Positions 1 through 6,623 are shown, counted from the first letter of the stretch. The stretch is DNA of 9,636 nucleotides from Candidatus Altarchaeales archaeon (GCA_003663115.1 QMZJ01000039.1:1-9636); one strand, 5' to 3'. Made by a program: numbers and translations. The notes: generated by a model from the sequence alone, not told the origin.

Positions 1-17
1 TGGGTTTTAAATTACAC

Positions 18-36
18 AAACTGCCACTGTCAGTTT
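18..36 (-). terminator. Possible 3' stem-loop downstream of amzA
   Basis: An inverted repeat with 6-base arms (AAACTG at 18-23, CAGTTT at 31-36) and a 7-base loop lies about 37 bases past the amzA stop. Read on the minus strand it is followed by a moderately T-rich stretch (GTGTAATTTAAAA). Together with the longer stem-loop at 45-72 it could end the galU-galE-amzA transcript. The stem is short and the T-run is broken, so this is a weak call. Confidence 0.3.
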
Positions 37-74
37 ACACCAGGGTGCGGCATTCACTTCGTTCAGCCACACTT
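31..74. repeat. Dispersed stem-loop repeat, copy 1
   Basis: The segment starts CAGTTTACAC and ends GCCACACTT; the same start, end and central GGGTGyGGCAT pattern recur at 8900-8950 in the same orientation. The arms are GTGCGGC (45-51) and GCCACAC (66-72). They pair over 7 positions with one G-U wobble if read as minus-strand RNA, around a 14-base loop. The element runs into the amzA stop codon (73-75), so it forms the immediate 3' end of that gene. The loop is about 8 bases shorter than in copy 2, while the stem is kept. Confidence 0.6.
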
Positions 75-546
75 AATTCTCCAACAATCCCCTGCACCTT
101 TCACAGAGAGCCATGGGTTTTAATTTCGCCTCGGCCAAGGAGTTAGAGAACTGCATCACACAGCTGTTTTTGCAGTGCCGTAATCCCATAACGTGACCGA
201 TCTCGTGTATCGCCTCCTTCTGTATCAACTCGATGGAATCCAATCTGTATATCGACAAAACTGCTCCCTGTCCGATGGATGCATAGCCAAAGATAAAGTT
301 CATTCTCTCACAATACAGGTCCTTGTCTATAACCCACAGCGCGAGGTCTCTTTCCTTGTTCTGGATTAGATATTGTAAAAGAATTGATGCGTCGTATTGG
401 TCCCTCCTGGGATTGTATGCCACGTCCAGTGGCTCAAGAATCCTGGAGTCATTTGTCTTCAATCCATAGGTTTCTTCGAGGACCTTTTTAATTTCTAGAA
501 TTACCTCCTCACAGTTTTTTGCATAAAGGATCTGTAGCTCTTTCAT
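73..546 (-). CDS. amzA: Archaemetzincin zinc metalloprotease
   Basis: A 157-residue protein of the archaemetzincin family, small metzincin-clan zinc proteases found in most archaea. Residues 114-118 are HEIGH, followed by G121 and H124, giving the extended HExxHxxGxxH zinc site with catalytic E115. Directly after come C125, C129, the Met-turn-like C-V-M131 and a C148-x2-C151 pair, which form the second, structural zinc site specific to this family. The C125-C129 gap is three residues; the commonly quoted family pattern has four. No signal peptide is visible, so it is probably cytosolic. The ATG overlaps the galE stop as ATGA, so it is likely translationally coupled as the last gene of the galU-galE-amzA unit. 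The physiological substrate of archaeal archaemetzincins is unknown, and the sugar-nucleotide neighbours do not define one. Confidence 0.93.
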   Translation of the reverse strand: MKELQILYAKNCEEVILEIKKVLEETYGLKTNDSRILEPLDVAYNPRRDQYDASILLQYLIQNKERDLALWVIDKDLYCERMNFIFGYASIGQGAVLSIYRLDSIELIQKEAIHEIGHVMGLRHCKNSCVMQFSNSLAEAKLKPMALCERCRGLLEN

Positions 547-1472
547 TCTTTATTCGATTTGAACCACTCGATCGTCTTTTCTAATCCATCATCTAAGGTA
601 TTTTCTGGGGTCCAACCCAATTCCTTCCTGGCGAGAGCTGAATCTAAGCAGATCTTCCTGACCTCGCCCCGGATAGCCTCGCCGTAGATGGGGGATAGTT
701 TAGAATCTAAAAGTTTTTTTAGTCTGTTGTAGAGTTCTTCGACAGATGTCTCGACGCCCGTGCCAATGTTAAATACCCTGCTGTCCGTATCTTTCTCCAG
801 TGCCAGTAGATTCGCTTTTGCTATATCCTCAACGAATACGAAGTCTCTCGTTTGTTTTCCATCCCCATTAATCGTTGGGTTCTTGTTATTGAGAAAAGCA
901 TTGATGAAGATCGCGATCACTCCCGCTTCACCAGATGGATCCTGTCTGGGTCCGTAAACATTGGAATATCGCAAAGAAACGTAATTCAGGTCGAAATTTT
1001 TCTCGTAGGCATACAGGTAATTCTCAACCGTGTACTTCGATACCCCATAGGGGGATAGAGGCATTACGGGGTGTTTTTCATCCACGGGAAGGTATTGGGG
1101 TTCACCATAAATAGCCCCCCCAGAGGATGCATATATAACTTTCTCAACACAGAGACTCCTGCAGGATTCCAGCAGAGATAGAGAGCCGACTATGTTCGTA
1201 TGAGCGTCAAATCCTGGATCCGAGAGGGAATATCTGACACTAACCTGGGCCGCCTGATGAATAACGTAATCCGGGCCCTCCCTCTCCAGAATTCCGCGCA
1301 GATATGGGTCACAGATATCGATCTCATAAAATTTAGCATTATCGTTTATATTCTCTCTCTTCCCGGTTGATAGGTCATCAATTACTACGACATCATAATT
1401 CTTCTCTATCAAGAGGTCCACTATATGAGACCCTATAAAACCCGCACCCCCAGTTACAGCAACCTTACTCAT
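543..1472 (-). CDS. galE: NAD-dependent UDP-sugar 4-epimerase (GalE-like extended SDR)
   Basis: A 309-residue extended short-chain dehydrogenase/reductase. The NAD-binding motif TGGAGFIGSH is at residues 7-16, D32-D33 ends the second strand, and the HxAA segment (H72-A75) follows. The catalytic part has ASSGGAIYGE (115-124) and the Y142-x3-K146 pair in SPYGVSKYTVE. The LRYSNVYGPRQDP and GDGKQTRDFVFVEDIA segments are typical of UDP-glucose/UDP-GlcNAc 4-epimerases and their relatives, so the reaction is probably epimerisation at C4 of a UDP-hexose. Substrate choice (Glc/Gal, GlcNAc/GalNAc or a uronate) cannot be read from sequence alone. The ATG lies inside the end of galU (8-base overlap) and has a GAGGAGA Shine-Dalgarno within the last galU codons. 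The length is normal for a single-domain archaeal GalE. Confidence 0.88.
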   Translation of the reverse strand: MSKVAVTGGAGFIGSHIVDLLIEKNYDVVVIDDLSTGKRENINDNAKFYEIDICDPYLRGILEREGPDYVIHQAAQVSVRYSLSDPGFDAHTNIVGSLSLLESCRSLCVEKVIYASSGGAIYGEPQYLPVDEKHPVMPLSPYGVSKYTVENYLYAYEKNFDLNYVSLRYSNVYGPRQDPSGEAGVIAIFINAFLNNKNPTINGDGKQTRDFVFVEDIAKANLLALEKDTDSRVFNIGTGVETSVEELYNRLKKLLDSKLSPIYGEAIRGEVRKICLDSALARKELGWTPENTLDDGLEKTIEWFKSNKE

Positions 1473-2322
1473 TTAGAATTCTCCTCAGATAATTTTTAAT
1501 TTCGTCCTTGAATTCTTTCCTTATTAGAGCATATTCGATCGTTGCTCTTATGTAATCCAGTTTATTCCCCAGGTCATATCTCGTGCCATCAAAGTTATAA
1601 GCGTACACTGGTTGTTTTTTATTTAGAATCCTCAGGGCGTCGGTCAACTGGATTTCATCGCCCTTTCCCGGTTCTGTCTGCTCAATTGCATCAAAAATTT
1701 CTGGGGTTAGTATGTATCTACCAATTATCCCCAGATCCGAGGGGGCCTTCTCTGGCTCCGGCTTCTCAACCAGATCTTTAACCTCGTAGATCGAATCCCC
1801 CAGGGGCCTTCCATCGATAACCCCATAATTCTGGATCATCTCCTTATCTACTCTATCTACCGCGATGATCGTTGACCCGTACTTTTCATAGGAATCCATC
1901 AACTGCCTCGTGCAGGGTACATCGCAAAAGACTATATCATCACCCAATAAAACCGCAAACGGCTCGTCGCCGACGTGCTTTCTCGCATAATATATGGCGT
2001 TTCCGAGACCCCTTGCCTCCCTCTGTCTTATGTAGTGAATGTCTGCGAGATTCGAGATATTCCGAACCTCCTTCAACAGATCAAGTTTATTCTTTTCCTT
2101 CAGGATCTCTTCCAACTCAAACGACTTGTCGAAATGGTCCTCTATCGCCCTCTTTCCCCTGCCGGTTATTATCAGAATGTCGTCAATTCCGGAGTTTACG
2201 GCCTCTTCGATAACGAACTGGATGGCAGGTTTATCTATCAAGGGAAGCATCTCCTTTGGCTGAGCCTTCGTCGCGGGCAGGAACCTCGTTCCCAGGCCGG
2301 CGGCTGGAATTACTGCTTTCAT
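1465..2322 (-). CDS. galU: UTP--glucose-1-phosphate uridylyltransferase
   Basis: A 285-residue nucleotidyltransferase that joins UTP and glucose-1-phosphate to give UDP-glucose. The N-terminal nucleotide loop AAGLGTRFLPATKAQPKEMLP is at residues 7-27. Further on are the ITGRGKRAIEDHFD segment, GLGNAI (105-110), the metal-site region LLGDDI (125-130) and the VEKP motif (185-188), all as in GalU proteins. It is the first gene of the galU-galE-amzA unit. The ATG has no clear Shine-Dalgarno and is preceded by a structured leader and an AT-rich TATA-like region near 2428-2440. The first nine codons, leader and promoter are duplicated about 214 bases upstream. UDP-glucose is a usable donor for the GpgS-type enzyme at 6675, a plausible link but not proven. 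Confidence 0.95.
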   Translation of the reverse strand: MKAVIPAAGLGTRFLPATKAQPKEMLPLIDKPAIQFVIEEAVNSGIDDILIITGRGKRAIEDHFDKSFELEEILKEKNKLDLLKEVRNISNLADIHYIRQREARGLGNAIYYARKHVGDEPFAVLLGDDIVFCDVPCTRQLMDSYEKYGSTIIAVDRVDKEMIQNYGVIDGRPLGDSIYEVKDLVEKPEPEKAPSDLGIIGRYILTPEIFDAIEQTEPGKGDEIQLTDALRILNKKQPVYAYNFDGTRYDLGNKLDYIRATIEYALIRKEFKDEIKNYLRRILNE

Positions 2323-2436
2323 TCTAAAGCAATGACGTTATGAGTTAACTTTATTAGTGTCACCTTGGCGTCCTTTAGGACGACTAATGACACTTAATGT
2401 ATGTATGGTTAGTTATCTGACGCGTCGAATTTAAAT
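2297..2436. repeat. Direct repeat copy 1 (galU start, leader and promoter)
   Basis: This 140-base segment matches 2511-2648 in the same orientation. By eye I count seven substitutions, all transitions, and one 2-base indel (CT at 2384-2385, absent in copy 2). It covers galU codons 1 to about 9, the leader, a nested inverted repeat and a TTTAAAT element. The match stops abruptly within codon 9 on one side and at the AT-rich TATA-like region on the other. Confidence 0.92.
2356..2394 (-). promoter_or_regulatory. Nested stem-loop in the galU leader
   Basis: Outer arms AGTGTCA (2356-2362) and TGACACT (2388-2394) pair over 7 bases. Inside them CGTCCT (2369-2374) and AGGACG (2377-2382) pair over up to 6. 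The structure lies 34-72 bases upstream of the galU ATG, inside the expected leader. It recurs in the duplicate at 2570-2606 with the inner stem intact and one change in the outer stem. It could be an operator, a leader RNA fold or a processing site; nothing identifies a ligand or protein. Confidence 0.5.
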
Positions 2437-2445
2437 ATAAGTTAT
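2425..2445 (-). promoter_or_regulatory. galU: Probable TATA-box region for galU
   Basis: Read on the minus strand this stretch is ATAACTTATATTTAAATTCG, an AT-rich TATA-like element embedded in less AT-rich DNA. A start about 25 bases downstream would give a leader of roughly 85 bases that contains the nested stem-loop. The duplicated copy ends within this box and keeps only AATTTAAACC. The exact box and start site are inferred. Confidence 0.4.
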
Positions 2446-2455
2446 AATGCATTAA

Positions 2456-2512
2456 GTGGGGTCGTAGACCCCACAAATTCGTTGTGGGTGGGTGAGGTCT
2501 ATAGCCTCACCC
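2456..2512. other. Cluster of three stem-loops between the duplicated segments
   Basis: Three hairpins lie head to tail. Hairpin A (2456-2474) has 8-base arms GTGGGGTC/GACCCCAC and a 3-base loop. Hairpin B (2470-2488) has 7-base arms CCCACAA/TTGTGGG and loop ATTCG. Hairpin C (2490-2512) has 8-base arms GGGTGAGG/CCTCACCC and a 7-base loop. A and B share 2470-2474, so they cannot both form fully. A and C look like diverged copies: their 19-base cores GTGGGGTC...GACCCCAC and GTGAGGTC...GCCTCAC agree outside the loop apart from a G-C pair in A replaced by A-T in C. This fits a terminator/attenuator array or a small structured repeat; I do not recognise a known family. Confidence 0.6.
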
Positions 2513-2536
2513 GGCAGCTGGAATTACTGCTTTCAT
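2507..2536 (-). pseudogene. Truncated galU start: 9-codon ORF MKAVIPAAG
   Basis: The second duplicate copy keeps the galU ATG and eight further codons, then meets TGA at 2507-2509 at the junction with hairpin C. The reading frame is MKAVIPAAG-stop, identical to the N-terminus of GalU. It is preceded by the same leader as the real galU. The simplest reading is debris of a partial duplication. A second possibility is a leader peptide placed just before three stem-loops upstream of galU; there is no direct support for that beyond position. Confidence 0.6.
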
Positions 2537-2648
2537 TCTAAAGCAATGACGTTATGAGTTAACTTTATTAGTGTCACCTTGGCGTCCTTTGGGACGAAAT
2601 GACGCTTAATGTATGTATGGTTAGTTATCCGACGCATCGGGTTTAAAT
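2511..2648. repeat. Direct repeat copy 2 (truncated galU start, leader, promoter remnant)
   Basis: This is the partner of 2297-2436, offset by 214 bases. It contains the truncated galU start, the nested stem-loop and GTTTAAATTA in place of the fuller TATA region of copy 1. It lies between the end of the prenyl synthase gene and the hairpin cluster. The remaining bases 2649-2671 are AT-rich and I see no gene in them. Confidence 0.92.
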
Positions 2649-2671
2649 TAATTGGAATAATAAAAATAAAA

Positions 2672-3622
2672 TCAAACCCCACGCTCAACAACAAAATCTG
2701 CTATCTCCATCAGATCTTCCTTTGCATCACTATCCGGGAGTTCCTTTATGGCTTTTTTTGCCATCTCAACAAATTGAATTGCCTTTCTCCTACAGTATCT
2801 AATTGCACTGGAATTCTCGAATAACCTAACTGCGAGATCAATTTCATCTCGTGTATTCTCCCTTTTATTTAGTATCTCCAGTAATCTTTCCCTCTCCCCT
2901 CCCTCGAGTTTTTCTATCGCCTTTATAGCTATTAAGCTCTTCTTCCCCTCTACGATGTCGCTGCCAACTGGTTTTCCCAGTTTCTCTTCATCCGCAAGTA
3001 CACCGAGGATATCATCCCGAATCTGAAATGCCATTCCAATATTTAGGCCATATTCCGCCAATTTATCTATCCCTTCTCTGGTGCCACCACCGAGTAGCGC
3101 CCCACACTTAGTTGCGGCCCGAATCAATGCGGCCGTCTTCTTTCTTATCATCTCCAAGTATTCTCTTTCCGTTACATATGTTCTGTTTTCAAAGGACATA
3201 TCCATCTCCTGGCCCTCGCATATCTCCGCCGATGCCTCCGCCAAAATCTTAACAACTTTTGGATCACATAACTCAAATGCCTTCGAGAAAAGCAGGTCAC
3301 CGGCGAGGATTGCTGTAGATTCTCCATAGGTTTTATGGACAGATGGAACGCCCCTTCTCAATTCATCTCTATCCATAATGTCATCGTGGATGAGGGTAAA
3401 GGTATGTATGAGTTCTATCGCAACCGCAGTTTCTAAGGCATCCTCGATCTTCCCACCAACGGACTCACAGGCTAACAGGCATAGCAATGGTCTGATCCTC
3501 TTGCCACCGACACCGATAAGGTACCTCGAGGCATCATAAAGCCTCTTTGGCTCTCCGTTTAGTGTTACATTAATTTTTTCATGGATCATCCGAAATCTAT
3601 CATCGAATTTATTAAAATCCAT
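2672..3622 (-). CDS. Geranylgeranyl diphosphate synthase / short-chain polyprenyl synthase
   Basis: A trans-isoprenyl diphosphate synthase of 316 residues from the ATG at 3622. It condenses isopentenyl diphosphate with allylic diphosphates, and in archaea mainly supplies C15/C20 chains for ether lipids. Motifs numbered from this ATG: GGKRIRPLL (39-47), first Asp-rich motif DDIMD (80-84) with RRG shortly after, GQEMDM (137-142), and GMAFQIRDDILG (196-207), whose second Asp-rich motif ends in G instead of D, as in many archaeal enzymes. Phe75 sits five residues before the first motif, the position that limits product length in archaeal type I GGPP synthases, favouring C20. An in-frame TTG at 3634 would add four residues. 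ATG is preferred because it follows the alaS TAA by one base. Likely cotranscribed with alaS. Confidence 0.9.
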   Translation of the reverse strand: MDFNKFDDRFRMIHEKINVTLNGEPKRLYDASRYLIGVGGKRIRPLLCLLACESVGGKIEDALETAVAIELIHTFTLIHDDIMDRDELRRGVPSVHKTYGESTAILAGDLLFSKAFELCDPKVVKILAEASAEICEGQEMDMSFENRTYVTEREYLEMIRKKTAALIRAATKCGALLGGGTREGIDKLAEYGLNIGMAFQIRDDILGVLADEEKLGKPVGSDIVEGKKSLIAIKAIEKLEGGERERLLEILNKRENTRDEIDLAVRLFENSSAIRYCRRKAIQFVEMAKKAIKELPDSDAKEDLMEIADFVVERGV

Positions 3623-3623
3623 T

Positions 3624-6467
3624 TTATAGCTCAAATTCCCTCAGAATTTTTTCAATCCTGGTCGATGAGCCACCACCTATAGCCAGATTTCTGTTGCCGT
3701 GGGCCCCACCACCCAACCTCTTCGATAGGTCCTTTGCGATCTCCTCTGCGTTAAACCCGGATCTCGAATAAACGAGTATATTTGCCCTTTTGTCAATTTT
3801 ATTCGCAATGATTAATAAAGAATCTTCCTTGACTGTAGATTTTGCCATCTCTATTAAATTCTTTACATCCAATCCAACACAGAGCTCCTTAACGATCTTA
3901 ACCCCCTCTTTCTCGATAAAGTCTGAGCGGAACCTCTCGTTCAGTTTCTCTGTCAATATTTCCTGGATTTTTTTCTTTAGTCTCTTTATCTCCTTCCTCT
4001 GGGATTTCCATTCCCCAAATAATTGTTCATAAGCATGCAGGGGATCCCCGGATGGCAATTCCTTGTACCTATCGCTAAATTTATATCTCTCGCCGGTAAG
4101 GTTAGAGAGCATCCTCTCCATATTTTTTAACTCCCTTACCTGTTGTTTCCATTCCCTCCTAAACCTCTCTATGGTCTTTGGAAGCTGTTCTACGGGTACT
4201 GAGAATATGGAGGAAATTTTTTGTAGATCTTCCCTGGGCATTTCAATGTTCAATCTCTCCATGAGTTCCCTCCGCCTTTCTGCATACCTCTCCAGAGCCT
4301 TCCCAGCTTTGAATTCTATCCTGACGACACCGTCCTGGATTCTTTTGGTGTCCACGATCTCGATCCTTCCAACCTCTGAGGTATTTTTAAGGTGCGTTCC
4401 ACCACACGCCTCCACATCCCAATCCTCTATATCCACGATCCTGATCTCCCTGCCCGGAACTGCGCCCCCCTGATAGATCCTGAAGCCGTACATTTTTTCT
4501 GCCATGCCCCTGTCCATAACGCTGACATTGATTCTTCTCTTTTCAGAAACAACCCTGTTTGCCAGCTTCTCTATCTCCTTCCTTTCCTCCTCGGTAATTC
4601 TGGAATGATGAGTCAGATCCAGCCTTCCGAGCTCTTCAGATTTATGGGCTCCAGTCTGCCATACGTGATTTCCAAGAACCCTCCTTGCCGCCCCATTTAT
4701 AATGTGTGTTGCCGTATGGTGCTGTGTTAATTGTTGCCTTCTATCCCAGTCGATCTCGCACTTAACCAGGTCATTCTCTCTGATCCTACCGAGATCGCCC
4801 TTTACCTTATGGATTATAACATTCCCAACCCTCTGCACATCGATAACACTCAGGGAGTCTATCTTTCCGAAATCGGGCTCCTGTCCACCACCCTCCGGAT
4901 AGAAGTATGTCTTGTCTAAGATGATATAACCATTAAATTTCTTTAAAACCCTAGCCTTGAATTCCTTCACATAGGGATCCTCGTAAAATTTAAGCTCGGT
5001 TTCCCTGACCTCTGGAATCTCTATCTCTCTCGTCTTTTCCTCCTCTATCTTTTCGTGCATGCCCGCCACCCGAATGTAGAAGTCATCGGGGATCTCCACC
5101 CTCAACCCAGAAAATTCACTCACGATCTCGGGAACCAGGCCGTGGGAATCATAGAGGCGAATTAAATCCTTAGTGGAGATCATATCCTTTCCCTCTTTCT
5201 TAAGCTCCTCATCCAATTTACTGACGATATTCTTCCCCCTGATTATCGTCTTTTCATACTTCTTTTCCTCAACATCTATAAGAGCCAAGATATCATCCCT
5301 GTTCTCCATGAGCTCCGGGAAATCGCCCTTGAAGTGTTCTATCTGCAAGGAAAGGATATCCCTCAGGGGGATCCTTAGATCTAACGCCTTTAACGACCTC
5401 AGGGCCCTTCTGACCAGAAGCCTTGCGAAGTACCCCGCCTTGACGTTCGATGGAACAATTCCCCCGTCATTCAGCATGAACATTAAGGCCCTGGTATGAT
5501 CACACACGGCATAGAGATCCTCGAGTGGGGATATCCTTTCTATAAGTTCATTTACGGGGATACAGAGGCGATCCGCAACACCTCTCCTTAATTTGTTCAG
5601 ATCAGCCTTGCTTTCGACATTCATCATTCCCGCAAGCCTCGAGTATTCGGAGAGAATCTCTTCATCCTCTTCAACCTCTATCTCTCTCTTGAGTTCTGAC
5701 AGGAGATAATCAAAGATCGCCTCATAGGTATTTGGGGTTCCGCGAGAGAGCCAGACAAATCTCTCCAGTCCATAACCCGTGTCAACAACCTGCATCTCCA
5801 TCTCTCTCTTCCCCGCTGGCGTATCCTCATACATCATAAAGACCAGGGTTGCTAATTCAACCCCTCCAACCACCACCTCAAAGCAGGGTCCGGAGTTCCC
5901 GCCGCCAGACCATTCCGCCTCCAGATAATTTATCTCCTCCGGATTTATTCCAAGCTCTAACAAAAGGGAATGGCATAGCTCCACCGTCCGGTCCTTGAAA
6001 TAGACGGATCTATCCTCGGTATTAAAGGCGTGATGAGCCATCATCTCAAATTCGGTCAGATGCCTTCCAGTCTTTCCGACGTTATCTATATCGTTAAATC
6101 TCAAACACGGTTGACTCATTACCAATGGGTTTGCGGGGGGGTCAATTGTCTGGTTCAAAACCCAGGGTTGAAAGCATGAGATCGAAGCAATCGTAAAGAA
6201 GATATCATCCCTCCATCTCGCAATTATTGGGTATCTGGGGATTCTCGTGTGACCTCTTTTCTCGAAAAACGATAGATAGAACTCGCGCATTTCACTCAGT
6301 GTTAATCTCTTCCTCATTGGTGAATCTCCGATGAATGAGTATTCTTCACAGGGGGGCTCTCCGCACGTCTCAGAATCGCTCAATGTCCAGAAAAATCTAT
6401 TGCATCTCGGGCATTTCTTTCTCACAAATCCCTCTTCCCGAAAGAGTTCTACTTCATATTCTGGCAT
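3624..6467 (-). CDS. alaS: Alanyl-tRNA synthetase (archaeal type)
   Basis: A 947-residue class II synthetase that charges tRNA-Ala. The N-terminal ~45 residues carry C19-x2-C22 and C35-x4-C40, a probable zinc-binding extension characteristic of archaeal AlaRS. The aminoacylation core follows (residues ~50-250, including FNDIDNVGKTGRH, WSGGGNSGPCFEV and DTGYGLERFVW), then the helical tRNA-binding part with RLLVRRALRSL. The editing domain has YPEGGGQEPD (523-532), H584-x3-H588 in QHHTATH and C688-x3-H692 in EACGGTH, the expected zinc/editing residues. Residues ~763-870 are highly charged and probably coiled-coil, and the C-Ala domain ends with LGGGAHGNRN...GGGSS (918-935). All motifs are intact. 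The ATG at 6467 precedes the Cys-rich extension directly, and the gene reads divergently from the gpgS side. Confidence 0.97.
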   Translation of the reverse strand: MPEYEVELFREEGFVRKKCPRCNRFFWTLSDSETCGEPPCEEYSFIGDSPMRKRLTLSEMREFYLSFFEKRGHTRIPRYPIIARWRDDIFFTIASISCFQPWVLNQTIDPPANPLVMSQPCLRFNDIDNVGKTGRHLTEFEMMAHHAFNTEDRSVYFKDRTVELCHSLLLELGINPEEINYLEAEWSGGGNSGPCFEVVVGGVELATLVFMMYEDTPAGKREMEMQVVDTGYGLERFVWLSRGTPNTYEAIFDYLLSELKREIEVEEDEEILSEYSRLAGMMNVESKADLNKLRRGVADRLCIPVNELIERISPLEDLYAVCDHTRALMFMLNDGGIVPSNVKAGYFARLLVRRALRSLKALDLRIPLRDILSLQIEHFKGDFPELMENRDDILALIDVEEKKYEKTIIRGKNIVSKLDEELKKEGKDMISTKDLIRLYDSHGLVPEIVSEFSGLRVEIPDDFYIRVAGMHEKIEEEKTREIEIPEVRETELKFYEDPYVKEFKARVLKKFNGYIILDKTYFYPEGGGQEPDFGKIDSLSVIDVQRVGNVIIHKVKGDLGRIRENDLVKCEIDWDRRQQLTQHHTATHIINGAARRVLGNHVWQTGAHKSEELGRLDLTHHSRITEEERKEIEKLANRVVSEKRRINVSVMDRGMAEKMYGFRIYQGGAVPGREIRIVDIEDWDVEACGGTHLKNTSEVGRIEIVDTKRIQDGVVRIEFKAGKALERYAERRRELMERLNIEMPREDLQKISSIFSVPVEQLPKTIERFRREWKQQVRELKNMERMLSNLTGERYKFSDRYKELPSGDPLHAYEQLFGEWKSQRKEIKRLKKKIQEILTEKLNERFRSDFIEKEGVKIVKELCVGLDVKNLIEMAKSTVKEDSLLIIANKIDKRANILVYSRSGFNAEEIAKDLSKRLGGGAHGNRNLAIGGGSSTRIEKILREFEL

Positions 6468-6514
6468 GTATATACTTAGTATTTATTGTAAATTAATTCT
6501 GTTGCTATCAAATT

Positions 6515-6526
6515 GGGTTTTTATAC
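6515..6526. promoter_or_regulatory. Probable shared TATA region of the divergent promoters
   Basis: The minus strand reads GTATAAAAACCC, a good archaeal TATA box about 50 bases upstream of the alaS ATG, which would give a leader of about 25-30 bases. Read on the plus strand the same bases contain TTTTTATAC, placed so that transcription would start near 6548, ahead of the Shine-Dalgarno of the lysine-rich micro-ORF. One AT-rich core may thus serve both directions. Start sites are inferred. Confidence 0.45.
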
Positions 6527-6563
6527 TACTATGAGAAATAAATTATTGATTTATAATCATTGT

Positions 6564-6570
6564 GAGGTGA
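6564..6570 (+). promoter_or_regulatory. Strong Shine-Dalgarno GAGGTGA
   Basis: Seven bases complementary to the usual archaeal 16S rRNA 3' end (ATCACCTC) lie five bases ahead of ATG 6576. It is the best ribosome binding site seen in the window and the main argument that the 15-codon ORF is translated. Confidence 0.75.
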
Positions 6571-6575
6571 GGCAA

Positions 6576-6623
6576 ATGGCGAAAAAGAAGAAGGCAAAGA
6601 AGCCCGCGAAAAAGAAGAAATAG
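6576..6623 (+). CDS. Lysine-rich 15-residue micro-protein
   Basis: A short ORF encoding MAKKKKAKKPAKKKK: ten Lys, three Ala, one Pro and the initiator Met. It resembles the Lys/Ala/Pro tails of histone H1-like or nucleoid-associated proteins, so binding to nucleic acid or ribosomes is possible, but no family is recognised. A perfect Shine-Dalgarno precedes it at ideal spacing, and a small hairpin plus a T-run follows directly after the stop, so it looks like a stand-alone transcription unit between alaS and gpgS. The A-rich composition could make such an ORF by chance, but the combined start and stop signals argue against that. Confidence 0.6.
   Translation: MAKKKKAKKPAKKKK

Noticed and set aside
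1872..2343. Several plus-strand open frames inside galU
   Set aside because: They are antisense to a complete GalU with all motifs and their translations look like no protein family.
2456..2512. CRISPR array
   Set aside because: Only two diverged palindromic units 36 bases apart, with no regular spacers and no cas genes nearby.
2297..2648. Insertion sequence or MITE bounded by the 140-base direct repeats
   Set aside because: The repeats include host galU coding sequence, there is no transposase or terminal inverted repeat, and no short target duplication is visible.
2323..2671. tRNA or other known RNA gene in the 349-base gap
   Set aside because: No cloverleaf, CCA end or T-loop-like motif could be found; only the duplications and hairpins described.
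2609..2824. Plus-strand open frame of 71 codons over the promoter duplicate and prenyl synthase end
   Set aside because: It overlaps a well-supported prenyl synthase on the other strand, has low-complexity composition and no recognisable motif or ribosome site.
3623..3634. TTG start for the prenyl synthase at 3634
   Set aside because: An ATG at 3622 directly follows the alaS stop, keeps all motifs, and is a better start codon.
3081..5499. Plus-strand open frames antisense to alaS and the prenyl synthase
   Set aside because: Both minus-strand genes are intact and conserved. The antisense frames are rich in Ser/Leu/Ile, as expected of shadows of charged helical proteins.
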